From: Vigna angularis
Taxonomy: Eukaryota; Streptophyta; Magnoliopsida; Fabales; Fabaceae
DNA length: 64,000 nucleotides
NCBI RefSeq assembly: GCF_016808095.1
Contig: NC_068970.1
Location: forward strand, 43,931,630-43,995,629
Direction of reading: 5' to 3'
Made by a program: the position numbers and the translations under genes. Shown piece by piece: positions 45,036 to 59,118 of this stretch. Each line of letters begins with the position of its first letter. Position 1 is the stretch's first letter. The notes beneath the pieces are model-generated. The model saw only the letters and a program-made list of their open reading frames with translations. It made no database searches and had not been told where the DNA came from.

Positions 45036-48000
45036 TGTCGCAACCGGAATCGCGACGGGACGACGATCCAATAAAAAAAGATAGAATATTAGTTTTGAAA
45101 AGAGATTTTGGAGTCGCCACCATAGTTTATTCTGGAAAACTACGGAAAAACCATAAAATGATAAGGCATGGTCAAATTGAACCAGATTCTTGGTTCGGGA
45201 GTCGGTTACGTGTAGGGAAGGTATCAGCACCCTACAACGCCTGCCCTAAGGCAGTACCTTTAACTAAATGCGCGAATGTGGATGTGGTTTCAAAGTGTTT
45301 AACTTTCCCTTAAAATAAAACTCAAAAGAAACAAACAACATTTTTTTTAGTTTTTTGGGCCCGACAAGGATTGACCTTGCTCCTACGTATTCTCATGCAG
45401 GATGAGAAATCAGGGTTACGTAGTTCTTTTAGAAACTGCTTGAGAAACTTGTTTGAAAATTTGTTTGAGAAATTGTTTGGAAAATGATTTGGATTTATGG
45501 GAAAGTGAGCCTGACAAGGACTGGCCTTGCTCCTACGTATCTCCACTTTTGATGGAGAATCAAGGATCACGTAGTTCTGCAAGGCAATATTGTTTGTTGT
45601 TTGAAAATGTTGATGTTTTTAGTTTTTGAAGATTTTTTATATTTTTTGGTATTTTTTATTTAGGAGAATGAAGAGGTTTTTAGCACAAGGACGATGCGTG
45701 CGATCACACATGTGCCTAAACCTTTAAAACATATTTTTTGCGTAATGAGTACTAGGCTGATGCGTACGATCGCACGAGCACTCACACGGCTTTTTTTTCC
45801 TTTTATTGTTTTGCGTAATGAGTACTAGGCTGATGCGTACGATCGCACGAGCACTCACACGGCTTTTTATTTCTTTTGTTTTGCGTAATGAGTACTAGGC
45901 TGATGCGTACGATCGCACGAGCACTCACACGGCTTTTTATTTATTTTATATTTGGGCAATAAGTACTAGGCTGATGCGTACGATCGCACGAGTACTCATA
46001 CCGAAATTTATTACATTAAATGTTTTTTTAAAGTTTTATGTATTTTTTATTATTTATCATTTTTTCCCTTTTCTTTTTGAAATAAAACGAAATGAACAAA
46101 TTCACTAAAACAAAAGGGTGTGGGGTATCTTACAAGGGGTTACATAAGTAAAAACTAATAACCAAACAAATAATAAAAATAAAGAAACAAAAGCTTAAAA
46201 ATAAAACAAGAGAAACAAAACATGGATGTAGAGATAAAACCAGGAGTGACGTGTGAAATTGATGCTCCTTTGTATGGGCCAAAATCCCCTCTTTTGTCTT
46301 TGTATCCGTCAGGGGTGTCAAGGTAAAACTGGGGGTGCCATTGAATCTTTGCTTGTCAGGCTCAATTTCCCTTCTTTTTTTTTTACTTGCAGAAACAAAT
46401 GGGCTTCGGCCCAAATGGAAGGGGTGTGAATGGAGTTAGCGTGATGGCAGACAGAGAGAAATTGACCGAATAGGTAGGCCCAAGGTTTTGTTCCAAGCAG
46501 CAACATTAGGGGTTCTACTACTTTTCTCAGTGAAGCTCTTCCCCCTCCACTATACCGCAACGCAGGGACCACAGGGAGGCATCGGTCTCCTCTCATGCGC
46601 GCTCACGGAGCAACCACGGCAACGGCCACCGCACCGAGAGCTAGGGCGTCGTCGGAGCCACTGATCACCGTCGAGGTCGCTGCTGGCCACTGCGCCAATC
46701 TCTTCTTCCTCTTTTCTTCCACCCGCGAGAGAAAGACCCTCACCTCTCCACGCCGCGCCAACGCCGTCATCGACGAGATCAACCACCGCGAGCCATGAGT
46801 CCAGGTCGCGGTCACGCGGCTGAGATCGCGGAGAGGAGTAGTGCGAGTCTGAGGAAGCTGCCGCGAGAGTGGCGGGGATGGAGGCGATTCGCGATGGTCG
46901 ACGAAGGGGCAAAGGTGGGTGGCTGGTGTTAGGGAAACTTCACGGTGATGTTGGATTGCAGTTCGGAGCTGGGTGAAGGCAATGACGGAGATTGACGGTG
47001 GTGTTGTGGTGAGTTTGAGTTGATCTGAGATGAGAAGATGATGGGTGGTGAACGCGGTATCTATGAGAGTTTCGGTGGCGGTAGCGGTGGTGACAGTGAG
47101 GGGAGTGTGGTTAGGAGTGATGAGTTGAGGAAAGTGAATGTTGTTGAAGGGGAAGGCCCGTGAAGTAAGGTGAAGATGATGAGGTTGTATGACCGTGGGA
47201 TAAGGTTGGTCGTGGCAGTGGGTTTGGAAGAAAAAGAAAGCGGTTTGGAAGGTTACGGGTGAAGGTCGTGAGAGGCAAAGGCCCTGGTCAGAGGTTGAGA
47301 GAGTCAGCTGAAGATGATGGCTTCCCAGTAGCCGTGGTATTCATTGTTGGAGGTGAAACTGAAGAAGAAAGGGATGGAGGTAATGGATGGATGAAGATCA
47401 AGTGTTGGAGGTGAATGAAGAGATGATAGGTAACGGTGCTGCAGTGAGTGGTAGCCGTGAGGTGTTGGTTGCAGCAGAGGATGAATGATGATGGGTTCTA
47501 TGGGATAGGTTTCAGGAGCATAGTGATGGCTGGAGTGGAAATAATGTGTTGGAGATGGCTATGGCAGTGAGTGATAATGGTCATGAGGGGAAAAGGCCCT
47601 GGTTGTGGCACTGGTGAATATGGGTGTTAGGAAATTGGCCGTGTATAAGGTGGCTGTGACAGTGGGGAATATGGATGGTAGGTTGGGAGCCGTGAGGTAA
47701 GGTGAAGATGGAAGGGATGTCTTCATCACAGGTGTCTCCCCCCCCTTTTCCCTCTGCTGCTTGCCTTCTTTCATAGCCAAATCTCAGAACCCGTGAGCCT
47801 CCCAATCTACTCAGAAATCTTCCCGTGACCCTCTTTTCTTTTGCATGCTGAGCTACAGTTTTTTGGCCGTGAGAAAACAGGGTGAGGGCCCCTCAATCTT
47901 GTCTTCTTCTTCATACGGTGGACACCCTGTGCGTGTGGTTGCTTCCTCTTCTGTGCATGCTGGATGGTGAATCGAAATTGGTGTAGATGAGTTGATTGAA

Positions 48001-49231
48001 ACTGGAGCTGCTGTCCGTGTGTGCTGGACGGTTGTTGGACGCTACTTCTGGAGTTGGACGTGTTGGAGCTGCTGGACAATGGCAGTTGCTCTCCAAGGTT
48101 GGCCACTTGCTGGATGTGCTTCTCCCAAGTGATAGCACCTCTCCTTTTTCAATAATATCACATGTGTGGCAAAAGTAACGTGGAGGATGCAATTCATGTT
48201 TCAGCTTTGTTAAAATGAAGCATTTCCTCCAGCTAGGCCGTGGGCATTTTGTGTGGCAGGAGCACTTCTTTACGCATACTCCAAGTTGCTCTCCTGGACG
48301 AGTGGTAGAAAAGGGTGAGTTGGACGAGCGTAGATGAGGGGGAACGAATTCGGCGAGCGGTCGCGCAAAGGACGAGCGCTCAAAACCGAATGCAGGGAAA
48401 ACGAACGCTGTAGGAGACCGAACGTTCAAAAAAAGAAAGTGAGTGCCCAAGTGATGACCGAACGCTCATTAAACAATAAAAACCGAACGCTCAATAAACA
48501 ATATAAAAACCGAACGCTCACTAACACATAACACTTCAAAACCGAACGTTCACTAACACAAACATGACCGAACGCTATTTGCTGAACATCACAATGGGAC
48601 GAACGTGCAAAGCCGAACGCTAAGGCATATATCATTGAGCCCGAACGTTTGTCAAAACATTATGACCGAACGGTTGAAGATGAGGACGAACGTCCTAACA
48701 CAACGAAAAGCCGAACGGTTGAACAGTGCAAAGGACGAACGGTCACTGTTTGGACGAGCGGCCACAGTAACAGTGGGAAAGGACGAATGGTTGAACAGTT
48801 TGGACGAACGGTTGAACAATTTGGAAGGACGAACGGTTGAACAGTGGGGAAGGACGAACGGCTGAACAGTTTGGACGAACGGTTGAACAATTTGGACGAA
48901 CGGTTGAACAATAGTGGGGAAGGACGAACGGTTGAACAGTTTGGACGAACGGTTGAACAATTTGGACGAACGGTTGAACAATTTGGACGAACGGCCTCAG
49001 CAACAGTGGGGAAGGACGAACGCTTTCAGCAACAGTGAGGAAGGACGTACGCTCACTATTTGGACGAACGTTTGATACCCCTTTTTTTTATTATTTATTT
49101 TTTTGCTATTTTATTTTATTTTTTAATTTTTGTTATTATATACCCCTTTTTTTTGTATTTTTGATATTTATTTCCTTTGTTGGTGAAAATAAATTTTATT
49201 TAATCAACCCGGACGAAATTGAGTGTTGACA
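45036..49231 (-). repeat. LTR2, shared by copies 1 and 2
   Basis: 4,196 bp. It begins TGTCGCAACC directly after the primer site and ends AGTGTTGACA directly before the polypurine tract. It differs from LTR1 by the missing 94-bp unit and a few bases. It has one private change, TGGTCATGAGG where LTR1 and LTR3 have TGGTCGTGAGG (near 47,580). Confidence 0.88.
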
Positions 49232-49246
49232 GCTGCCCCTCTTTAC
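49232..49246 (-). other. Polypurine tract, copy 2
   Basis: Same GTAAAGAGGGGCAGC on the minus strand, directly abutting LTR2. Confidence 0.85.
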
Positions 49247-49707
49247 TTAGATTTTACTAGATCATATGATAAACAAAGTTTTCATATTATCAGAGTAAAA
49301 GATAAGTAAAGATAGAAATACCAATTTCGTCTGGATTTGAAGATGAACAAGAAACAAACATAGAATAAAACAAACAAACAAAGCTGAGAGAAATGAAGTG
49401 CGACAACCTCGTGGAAGGTGTACCAACGCTACAGATGAAATGAACGAGGAAAATTTTTTTTTTGATAAAAGTAAATTTATTAATCAACCCGGACGAAATT
49501 GAGTGTTGCCCCTCTTTACTTAGATTTTACTAGATCATATGATAAACAATGTTTTCATATTATCAGAGTAAAATATAAGTAAAGATAGAAATATTAATTT
49601 CGTTCGGATTTCAAAATACACAAGGAAAAACAGAGAATTTTCAATGACAAAGAAACAGGAACAAACAGGAAAATTTTTTTGAATTAATTAAAAAAATTTT
49701 GTTTGTT

Positions 49708-49738
<31 letters not shown>

Positions 49739-49788
49739 CAAATAAAATGAACAAGATTAAATGAATGAGAAATTTGAATTTGATTGGG

Positions 49789-50332
49789 TTCGACCATTGT
49801 CATGCAGAGGGTCGTTTGAAAAAAATTAAACTCTGTACCTGACCATTGCCATGCAGAGGGTCGAGACAAAATAAAACTGAAAACTGCTTTCGACCATTAT
49901 CTTGCAGATGGCCGGGATAAAAACAAAATTGAAACGTGCGCTCGACCATTATCTAGCAGATGGCCGAGATAAAAAACAGAACAAAAGGTGCTTTCGACCA
50001 TTATCTTGCAGATGGTCGAGATAAAACAAAATTGAAAAGGTGCTTTCGACCATTATCTTGCAGATGGCCGAGATAAAACAAAATTGAAACGTGCGCTCGA
50101 CCATTATCTAGCAGATGGCCGAGATAAAAAACAGAACAAAAGGTGCTTTCGACCATTATCTTGCAGATGGTCGAGATAAAACAAAATTGAAAAGGTGCTT
50201 TCGACCATTATCTTGCAGATGACCGAGATAAAACAAAATTGAAACGTGCGCTCGACCATTATCTAGCAGATGGCCGAGATAAAAAACAGAACAAAAGGTT
50301 TCGACCATTATCTTGCAGATGGCCGAGATAAA
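49789..50332 (-). repeat. Hairpin array next to the polypurine tract, copy 2
   Basis: Near-identical to the copy-1 array. One unit reads GATGACCGA in place of GATGGCCGA near 50,218. Confidence 0.85.
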
Positions 50333-53300
50333 ATGGCAGAGAGAAAAAATGTTTGATTGCTTTGAAATTGACAATTGGAATTGGTTGAAATTTTGAGATG
50401 TTGAAAATTTTTTTGATTTTGATTGATTTTTTTTTTTTTTTTGAAAATTTTGCATAAGGTTGAAATTAAAAACAAGGTGCTGCATTTTTGTACAAGGATT
50501 TGAAATCTTGATATGCAAGAGAAACTTGATTGATGTAAATTTTGAAATTTGGAGAAGAAAAGTTTGATGCATGTTGATTTTTTTTGTCTTTTTGAAGGAA
50601 GAAAATTTGATGTAATATACATGGAAGGGAAAACTTTGATGCATTTTTTTTGTCTTTTTGAAGAAGAAAATTTGATGAATATACCTGGAGGCAAGTTCAA
50701 AGTTGATGAAAATACGTACATGATGTATTGGAAGATTATGAAACTATGATTTTTGAGTCAATTTGCTTTCTTTGAAATCATCAAATTTATGACGATCTAG
50801 ACTTCCAATTTCTTTTCAATGGACGTCCAAATTCTAAAGTCAACTGTGCAAAATGAAGCTTGTGTGCCACGCATTTCTTGACGAGATACTAGTGTGTACA
50901 TGCTTGATATCAAGGGTTTGAAAAATATGTGGAGGATGATTGGAAGGATTTGGAGAGTACCGGGATGGCTACTTGAGCTTCTTACTCCTTAAAACGGCTA
51001 CAAAGGCCAATGTGAGGTAGTAGATACCCAGAAGCTGCTCTGGAACATGGTAGAAGTATTGGTATGGACACATGTATCTGAAATGAGAGGGAATAAGTCA
51101 GGAATCAGGGAGTGAGAATATCATGTGTGATTTGTAAATTGCCCCAATTATGGTGGTTTTAGACTTTGAAGTTCGGGGCGAACCAAGATCATGCAAGGCC
51201 CAACAAGGGATGCCCCAGTCTTTGTATGAACTTTGAATGTTCAGATGAAAAAATTTGAGATTTTACAAAATTGCTCAATACTCTGAATGGGCTGAAGCAT
51301 ATGAAAGTCACGCCTTGGTTTTGGGTATGAGTCAATTAAGCGAGGTTCCACAAGAAGTTGCCCCCCACTTTGGGTTTACGAATGATAAGATGGACTCAAA
51401 ATCATACAAAACCCCAAAGTGTCTGCCCCTGTTTTGAGGGTGGATTCATGAATTTCAGTGCGGACAAATCTGAGAGGCCCAACAAGGGATGCCCCGGTCC
51501 TGGTATGAACTTTGAATATACAGATGAAACAAATATGAGATTGACAAAGTCGACCAGTATTCTGAATGGGCCGGGCCGAAACATATGAAACTCACATAGT
51601 TGCCCCAGTTTGGAAGAACAGGCGAAAAGGTTATGAAGAGCTTACAAAGTTGTCCTAAGTTTGGGAATCGGGGGAAGAGTTTGGATGGGATTTGAATGTG
51701 TTCAGGAAATTGTGATGGGTATGGAAAGGATTGGCTTGAAAAGATTGCCCCAAACGGTTTGATTTTCCTCTGTAAAATCTTAATCAAAAGGGAGTTCCCT
51801 TCATCCGAGGACATTTATTTTTCATCATCATTTTCATTTTTTTTTTTGACTGCATTGTTAATCATTTTTGCCTTGTCCCAAAAATTAAGCTTCATGAAAA
51901 TTTAAGCAACCATTATTCAATCTGTGTGGACTTTTATTGGGCTTGTAATGTGGCTTGGGTTAAGGGGTATTGAAAGAAAGGATATAAAGGCTCAAATAAA
52001 ATTTTGTGGGTTATTTGAAACAAGAGTTATCATCTGCACCTTGCGTCAGTTATTCGTCAAAACTGTTTTGACTATTTTGCCCTTTCTCAAATTTCATTCT
52101 TTGCTTGCCATCACTTCGTGATTCTTGCCATTTTTGCTTCACTTTTGAGGAGTTCTCTTTATTTGATCACTAAGTGTGTTCTTTTGCAATCTGAGTCGAC
52201 TTCTACTGTGATGGTAACCCTTGTTTGGGTAAAATTTTGAAAAGAAAATTCTGATTGGCTCAAATTGGGTATCAAAGGATATATTTTTGTTTTTTTTTTT
52301 TTTGGATGAAGAAAAATGGCCACACGTCATTTCAAATATTGGTTGTTTCATTTTCAAAAGATTAATTAAGAGACAAAGACTAAATGATCTCAAGAGAGTC
52401 ATTTTTCATTCCCTTTTTTTATTTTTTCTCTTTTTTTTCGGGCTTCAGGATCTCCCAAATGAAAGTAGTGAAGGATGGAAAATCTGCCCCAGTGTAAAGC
52501 TTGGTGTTTATCATTTGGGCTCAAGAACATGATTGGGCCAATCTCTTGGTATAGCGAGGGCTGAAGGATGATGTTTCCAAGCAATGCACACACAGATATC
52601 TCTTAAGAATATGTGACTCAAACATTTGACTACAGGAGATTATGACATCCATTACAATTTTTTTGAAATCTCATAAAATGGATGATTTGCATCGAAAACA
52701 AATGACTCAAACTTTTGCGTATTTTTTGGTTTTATGCATGAAGAAAAGTATATGAAATGAAAATGATGATGCTAGTTGAAAAACAGATTCTTTTTTTTCT
52801 TGTTTGAAAAATGGGCTTTGCAGATCAGCCTGGAAACTGGACCTTGTGAGCCATTGGGGAAAATGAGATTTTTTTGGAATCTGGGCCTTGCGGGTCAGTA
52901 TGGAAACTGAGCTTTGCAGACTAGTATGGGAAATGGGCTTTCTTGGCCATTGGGGAAATGTGATTTATGAGCTGTTGTGGAAATTGAGATTTTTTTTCGT
53001 GGAATCTGGGACTTGCGGGTCAGTATGGAAACTGAGCTTTGCAAGCCAGTAAGGGAAATGGGCTTTCTGAGCTTATATGGAAATTGAGATTTTTGCCATT
53101 ATGGAATTTGGGCCTTGCGAGCCAGCATGAAAACTGGGCTTTGCAAGCCATTATGAAAAATGAACTTTCTGGGCTAATGTGGAAAATGAGCTTGGGAACC
53201 AGTGCAGAAACTCGGTTTGGCGAACAATGCAAAAATTGATATGAGGAAACTTGATTTTAGAAAAACGTTTGAAAAATAAAAATGTTTTGTTTTATTCATT

Positions 53301-54588
53301 TACACAATGTGAAAACACTAAACATATTAGAAAAATGTTTTTGTGTTTTTTATCTTTTAGAAATAGAAATTAATTTGAAATATGCATGTAATGGGCCGAG
53401 TTGGGCCAAAAACGTCTGAAAACCTGAGGAGAAGTAACAAAAGGAAGTTGGACTTACCAGGCACATTGACCCAATGGATCAGATGACTTGAGCCGTGTGA
53501 ACTTGACACAAGAAGGTGACCAAGAAAACATTTTTTCATTTTTCGAAGTTTATGGAACAAGCTAAAAGAAATTCATTTTCATTTTTTTTTTGTTATGAGA
53601 GGATTTCACAAGATTGAACTAAAGAAAAATTTGCAACACCACTAGACTCAATGGGCCCAACACTATTCCCTTTTTACAATCGTGACAAAATCTTCAGACA
53701 AGGGTCTGAATTCCATTATTTTACTTTTTGCACAAATACTTGTTCACACAAATGGAAAGGGAAATTATGAATTGAAAACACGAAATCTGCATAAACATGT
53801 ATTTTTTATTTTTCATAAATTCAGACGCACTGGTTCAAGAGAAACCACATATGACAAAGGGGCCTAATGGACTCAAAAACTGTTCATCTTTCATTCTCAG
53901 ATTTTTTTTTAAAATTCAAAGAAAATCACACAAGACAAATTGAACAAAATGTACAAAACATCATTCAACAGCAAAAATGTGAAAACAAAATATTTTTGAC
54001 ATATTTTCAAAAGAAGTATACTCGAGAGAAAACCACGAAGGCCATTGGGCCTAATGGGCCCGAGCACTGTTCTCTTTTTTTTTCAGATTTTTTTTTTGAC
54101 TACCAATTCAAAGAAATCACACAGGACAATTTGAACAAAAGTACAAAACATCATTCAACAGCAAAAATGTGAAAACAAAATATTTTTGACATATTTTCAA
54201 AAGAAGTGGACTCGAGAGAAAACCACGAAGGCCATTGGGCCTAATGGGCTCGAGAACTATTCCTTTTTCAATATTTTTGATTTTTTTTTCTTTGGATTTA
54301 TTCAAAATGTAGAAGAAGAAAGAATAAAATCGAACAAAATGGCGTGATGTGAAATTACAAACATGCCAAAATAATTCTTCACTCATTTTTATATTTCAGA
54401 AGAAATGGGTTCAAAGAAGGCTAACATGACAATGAGGCCCAATGAACCTGAAAAATGTCCTTTATCAAGCAAATGAAAAACAATTTCGAACACTTCAAAT
54501 TTTACATCACTCCAATTATTATTTTTTTTGAAAATTTTCTATTTATCATATATTTTTTTTTATATTTTGTTTTATTATTTTTTTTTTG
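50333..54588. other. Internal region without recognised genes, copy 2
   Basis: Counterpart of the copy-1 stretch, shifted by 15,228 bp, with scattered single-base differences (for example T to G near 50,732). Confidence 0.5.
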
Positions 54589-54768
54589 GTGAAATCGGAT
54601 CATCCAAGAAGTCTTGAATTGGGCCGGATCGACCCAACAAAACCCTACCCGTTTCAGATTTTCAAAAATTTTTATTATTATTTTTTTTTTTGAAAACTCA
54701 GAAAGAAATCAGACCGACACCAGGCAGTTGCAGCGACCGGAACTGTAGCCACAGTGGATTTGCTCAGC

Positions 54769-54960
54769 TATAAAACGGGTACCCCTTCGGCGTCTGAGCG
54801 ACATTTTCCCGATCTCGCTCTCTCTCTATCTTTCTCTTTCTCCCTCTTCTCTCTCTTCTCTCTCTTCCTTGAGTGTCTGGACTTCTGCGAGGCTCCTCCG
54901 TCCCCGCCTTCCACAGCGTCCGTGCCTTCCGAGGAGCTTCCGTGTGTCTTCCACTTCCAG
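54769..54960 (+). promoter_or_regulatory. TATA box and untranslated exon 1 of the homeobox gene, copy 2
   Basis: TATAAAA at 54,769-54,775, a CT-rich leader nine bases longer than in copy 1 (one more TCTCTCTTC unit), and donor CCAG|GTAAGTC at 54,960. The acceptor TTTTAG ends at 55,725. Confidence 0.7.
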
Positions 54961-55743
54961 GTAAGTCTTCTAAGCTCTAAATCCTCTTCCTTTCCTACTC
55001 TTCCGATCTTTCCTTCTCTCCTTTCTCTGCTTTTTTTTTTTGTTCAGTTTTCCTGTCTTTCTTCTCATTATGCTCTTTTTTTTTATCTCCTGCTTTCTGC
55101 TCTTCTTTTCTTTTATGCTTTTGCTTTCTGTTTTGCTTTCCTTCCCCTCTCCCCTTTCTGTTTTTCTTTTCTGCTTTCCCTTCTTGCAAGCTCTTTATTT
55201 TCTTCTGCTTTCTGCTTTGTCTGCTTTTATTTCTTTCTCGCCTTTCTCTGCCTTTCTTTCTGAGTCTTCTTTCTCTTTTCTTTTTTTTTTAATTTAAAAA
55301 AAAAAACTCAAAACACTTAAAAACACAACTGTCTTAAACTTAAGGGGTATATAGGCTGGAAACCAGACGTTAATCTCCCTTCGATTGAAGGTATGGCAGA
55401 GACAATCGGGTAGAACAACGCCACGTACCCCATAAAATCAGAAAACTTAAAAAGAGAATTTTATTTGTATGAATCGAACATGGACAAATGGACAAGGACA
55501 AAAGGACAAGGATAAAAGGACATAGATCTGTTTAGGACCCTCTTGCAAGGACCGTGAAACAGATCCGAGACCGGACACTGAAATAACAAAGAATGATCGG
55601 ACAAAATAAACTAAAGGAAACAAAAACGAATAAAGAAAACACTGCAAATACTTCTTTTTTTGTTTTATGCTTTTGTTATGTTCTTGTTCTTTTTACTTTT
55701 TTTTTATTATTTTTTTTTGTTTTAGAAAACTTAGAGAGGAAAG

Positions 55744-56314
55744 ATGAGCGAGATGGAGATGGAGAGATACTCCGGTCAGCGGTGGAGACCTACCGACGAT
55801 CAGGTCAGAATGATGACCAATATTTACAATCATGGGGTCACACATCCCAGCCGAGCGCAAGTCGTCGAGATCGCGTCTCGACTAAGGGTTTTCGCTGATG
55901 TCACTGAATACAATGTGCACTGCTGGTTTAACAACCACGGCAATCGAGTCAGACGCTGGCAAGCGGAGATAGACCCCACTGGCACTCAGTTTTCACAACT
56001 GCCGCTATATATGTATGGTAAGTACCCTGATCACTTCCATCTCCTTTCCTTTCTTTTTTTTTTTTCTTGAAAATATCTCCTCATCTTATTATTGACAAAA
56101 AAAATTTCTTTTATTATTTTTTTTGGAAGAATACGACTGGGTGATCATGAGGGCGCCGAGGCTGCTGAACTTGTTCCCCGTTCCGATCATCATTGACGAC
56201 GACAGGGACACACGACAAATCGCTCCACCCATGCTTCTCACATTCCGGACTAGAGCTCCCTCGACGGAGCTCTCCCTCAGACCACCGCAACCAGCTCGGG
56301 AATTTTTTCGCTGA
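55744..56314 (+). CDS. WUSCHEL-like (WOX) homeobox gene carried antisense in the retroelement, copy 2
   Basis: Coding exons 55,744-56,017 and 56,130-56,314 predict the same 152-residue protein as copy 1, with homeodomain, WUS-box-like LNLFPV and EAR-like ELSLRP. The only coding difference I see is CTA to CTG (Leu, residue 87), which is silent. The splice sites are the same. The intron between the coding exons is 2 bp longer, from T-tract variation. So both copies remain able to make the protein. Confidence 0.8.
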
Positions 56315-57427
56315 AATGTTGTTTTTTTTTTTATTTTCATATATTATGGTCTGTAACTTAACGATCACCCGTGATCGAACCACGAACATTGTTTATTTGC
56401 TTTTGTTTATTTTCCTTGCTTTTTTTGCTTTTCTTCTTTTTTTTTTGCTGCTTTTTTTTAATTGTGACTTTGCACCTTTTCTGTTATATCTGCTTTTTTC
56501 TCTTTTTTATGCATTTTTATTTTATTTATCATGATGCCAAGATCTTATAAGTGTATCCGACCTTTACTGTAATTTCCTGCTCCGATGATGAAATGAAATT
56601 AGATTTTTATGCTTTTTCTTTTATTTTAGTCTAAACAAAAATTCCAATCAAATAATCCTTTGAAAGAAAAAAAATGAAGAAAAGGACTAAAAGAAAATAT
56701 TTATAATGAAGGAAGATAAGGAAAATAACTTCGAAAGATGAGAACTAAAGTAAAACTCAAAAATTATTTGCATGAAACAACGAAGAAATGGGCTCAAGAT
56801 AAGCCTCTGATGGAAAACATGATGAAATACACACTGACACAACTGTATGGATGGAAAACATGCCTCGCGAGAAAACAATTAAATTCGGGAAAATCTGATA
56901 CTGCAACTTGGTTTTTGATTATCAGTTTTGCTATTGTTGAAAAACAGGAGTTTGGCAATTTGCAATAAAGACAAGTGACTCAAGGTTTTTTTTTTTTTAA
57001 ATTTTTTTTTTTTTTTTTTTGCAATACCCTTTAAGGACTCGATTTCCAGCACTGCTTTGAGAACCTTATAGTGAATGTTCACATTGAAAGTCATGGATGA
57101 AGGTGCTATATCGATGCGTATACCTCCTCGGTACTAAGACACTTCACAACATCAAATTCTCTTGTATAATGACTTATGTTTTCCTAAAGCCCAATCCATC
57201 GAACTTTAAACATCTTGAATCAATTAAAGTTTGGCTTTGCGCTGGAACACCCAACACTTTCGATGAAACCATAAGCCCTGGATCATGGAAGTTTAACAGG
57301 TTTCACGAAACCAGTAGACAAGGCCTTTTCGTAGGAGACTTGGTAGCATCACGCGTAAGTTTCCTCTCCGTCCAAATCTGCTTCTGCAACTCCTCTGAAT
57401 CAGCTTTTAAAGAGAAGGGTTCAATAA
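56315..57427. other. Downstream of the homeobox gene, copy 2
   Basis: Counterpart of 41,075-42,189. Nothing further can be supported. Confidence 0.4.
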
Positions 57428-57578
57428 TTGAGTCACACGAGCGTCCACTTTCTGGACGAGCGTCTACTTTCTGGACGAGCGTCCACTACGCGCTGAACGA
57501 GCGTCGCTATGGAACGAGCGTGCGCTCGCTATGTGACGAGCGTCCGCTCACTTGGCGGCGAGCGTCCATGCAACACTT
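57428..57578. repeat. GACGAGCG repeat cluster, copy 2
   Basis: Same as the cluster at 42,190-42,340, without visible change. Confidence 0.8.
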
Positions 57579-58296
57579 TCAAACTTGGCGCTTCATCCAC
57601 CTTTTATGGCTTTCACAATTTTTCTAGCACCTCAAATTTGTGCCTGACAACCTCAACATTGACTTGGTGAGAAGATTTCAAACTTAGGCAGCTTTGTCCT
57701 CATCGTGCTCACAATACTTGGCTTAATAATTTCCCCAAAGGACCATGCAAGTGGTTGTCCCTAGCTTGTTTCCTCTTTCAAATGTGTTCTCCTTGGTCTT
57801 TTGTGGGCTTCATGACCCGAGCCTGCCTCTCACGGCGGAGTGTAATACGAGGAAAGACCAATAAGGAGGGAAAATTTGTGCCACTCAAACTCTATTGTAG
57901 TTGTGGTGTGTACAAATCTCCAAGTCATTGTAAGGCGCTTAGGGCCTCTAAGATTAAGCTCATTTGTTCCTTCAGTTGTCGGATATCGACTTTCATTCCT
58001 TCTTTTTGGTTCTCCAAGATTTGTGAACTGGTTCGAGTCCTTTAGGGTATCTTAGATGTTTAGCTGTATTTTAGTTTTTTTTTTTTTTTTTTTTTAAGAA
58101 ATTAAAAAAAAAAGAATAAATAAAAAAAATGAAAAGAACAGACAACGCAGTTCAAAATCTCTAGTCAGAAATTATAAAGCTGTGAAAATAATTGCCCCGG
58201 TATAATTTGGAAATTAACACAAAACAGAGTCAATAAGGCGACTCATCATTTAGAAATCCCCAAAATGCGAGACATAGGAATTCTTGGTCAACCATC

Positions 58297-59118
58297 GCAG
58301 GCTTTAGTCATCACATTCTTCATTTGTCTGATCAGCTTCTCGCAGTAATTGAGGAATGTTTCAATCCCCTTAGGCGGGTTGATGATTGATATTACAGACT
58401 CAGCATCAACTAAGAACTTAAGGACGTTTTCAATGGCTCCATTGGCAAGGGAAGCTAGCTGTGAGAGACTTCTCTTCCGATTCTTTTAACTTGTCCTTAT
58501 TCAACGACATATTCTTTCTTCATCTGACTCACCAATCTTTTATGTTCCCTCTTAGCTAACGCCAACATTCCTTCTAGTTTTGTCAATGCTGCTTCTATCC
58601 ACTGCTCATCATTTTGAAATTTCTTTTCGCAATTTGGGTAAGGGAAATTAATTACAACTTGATTGTCTTAACCCTTTATGTGATCCATTGGCTAAGGGAA
58701 ACTTTCATTAACAGTTCATGATCTTGGGCCATTCATTGAAGCGAACAACATTGCCCCCAATTGTCTTTAACTTGATAGAACATTTCAGCGAAGATTCATT
58801 CCTCATATGATCTGCAATGTGGCGAGAGATGCAGGTGTTAGCGATCCTCTCAGGATACTCAAATCATTTTTTGCGCTAACACAGGATTGCAATTAATACA
58901 ACACCTAATACCCATGAGGGGTACATTAGGATACCTCCCGCAATGATATGTAATCTGCGATCTATGCTCCTAAGGGACACACCATTTAACTTGTTCTTCA
59001 TTTAAACTTGCACAAAGTTGCGCCCATTCATTTACTCTTTTCACATGTGGTTCACAAGGAACAACCTAAGACAAGCGCAAAAGTGCCTAAAAGTCACTTC
59101 TTTTTCCAATGGTGACCC
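58297..59118 (-). pseudogene. Relic of an Ogre/Tat-type ORF1, copy 2
   Basis: Same broken frame as in copy 1 with the same stops, so the damage predates the tandem duplication. Confidence 0.5.

Larger units (their letters stand above)
29711..49231 (-). mobile_element. Giant Ogre/Tat-like LTR retrotransposon, copy 1
   Basis: A complete LTR-internal-LTR unit of 19.5 kb: LTR1 29,711-34,000, internal 34,001-45,035, LTR2 45,036-49,231. The minus strand is the element strand, since the primer binding site follows the LTR on the minus strand at the right and the polypurine tract precedes the other LTR at the left. LTR ends are TG...CA (minus: TGTCAACACTC...GGTTGCGACA). The primer site matches the 3' end of a plant tRNA-Arg. 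The long LTR, Arg primer and an ORF1-like relic fit the Ogre/Tat lineage, but this was not tested by phylogeny. No gag, protease, reverse transcriptase, RNase H or integrase frame was found, so it is likely non-autonomous. It carries a homeobox gene on the opposite strand. LTR2 is shared with copy 2. Confidence 0.85.
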
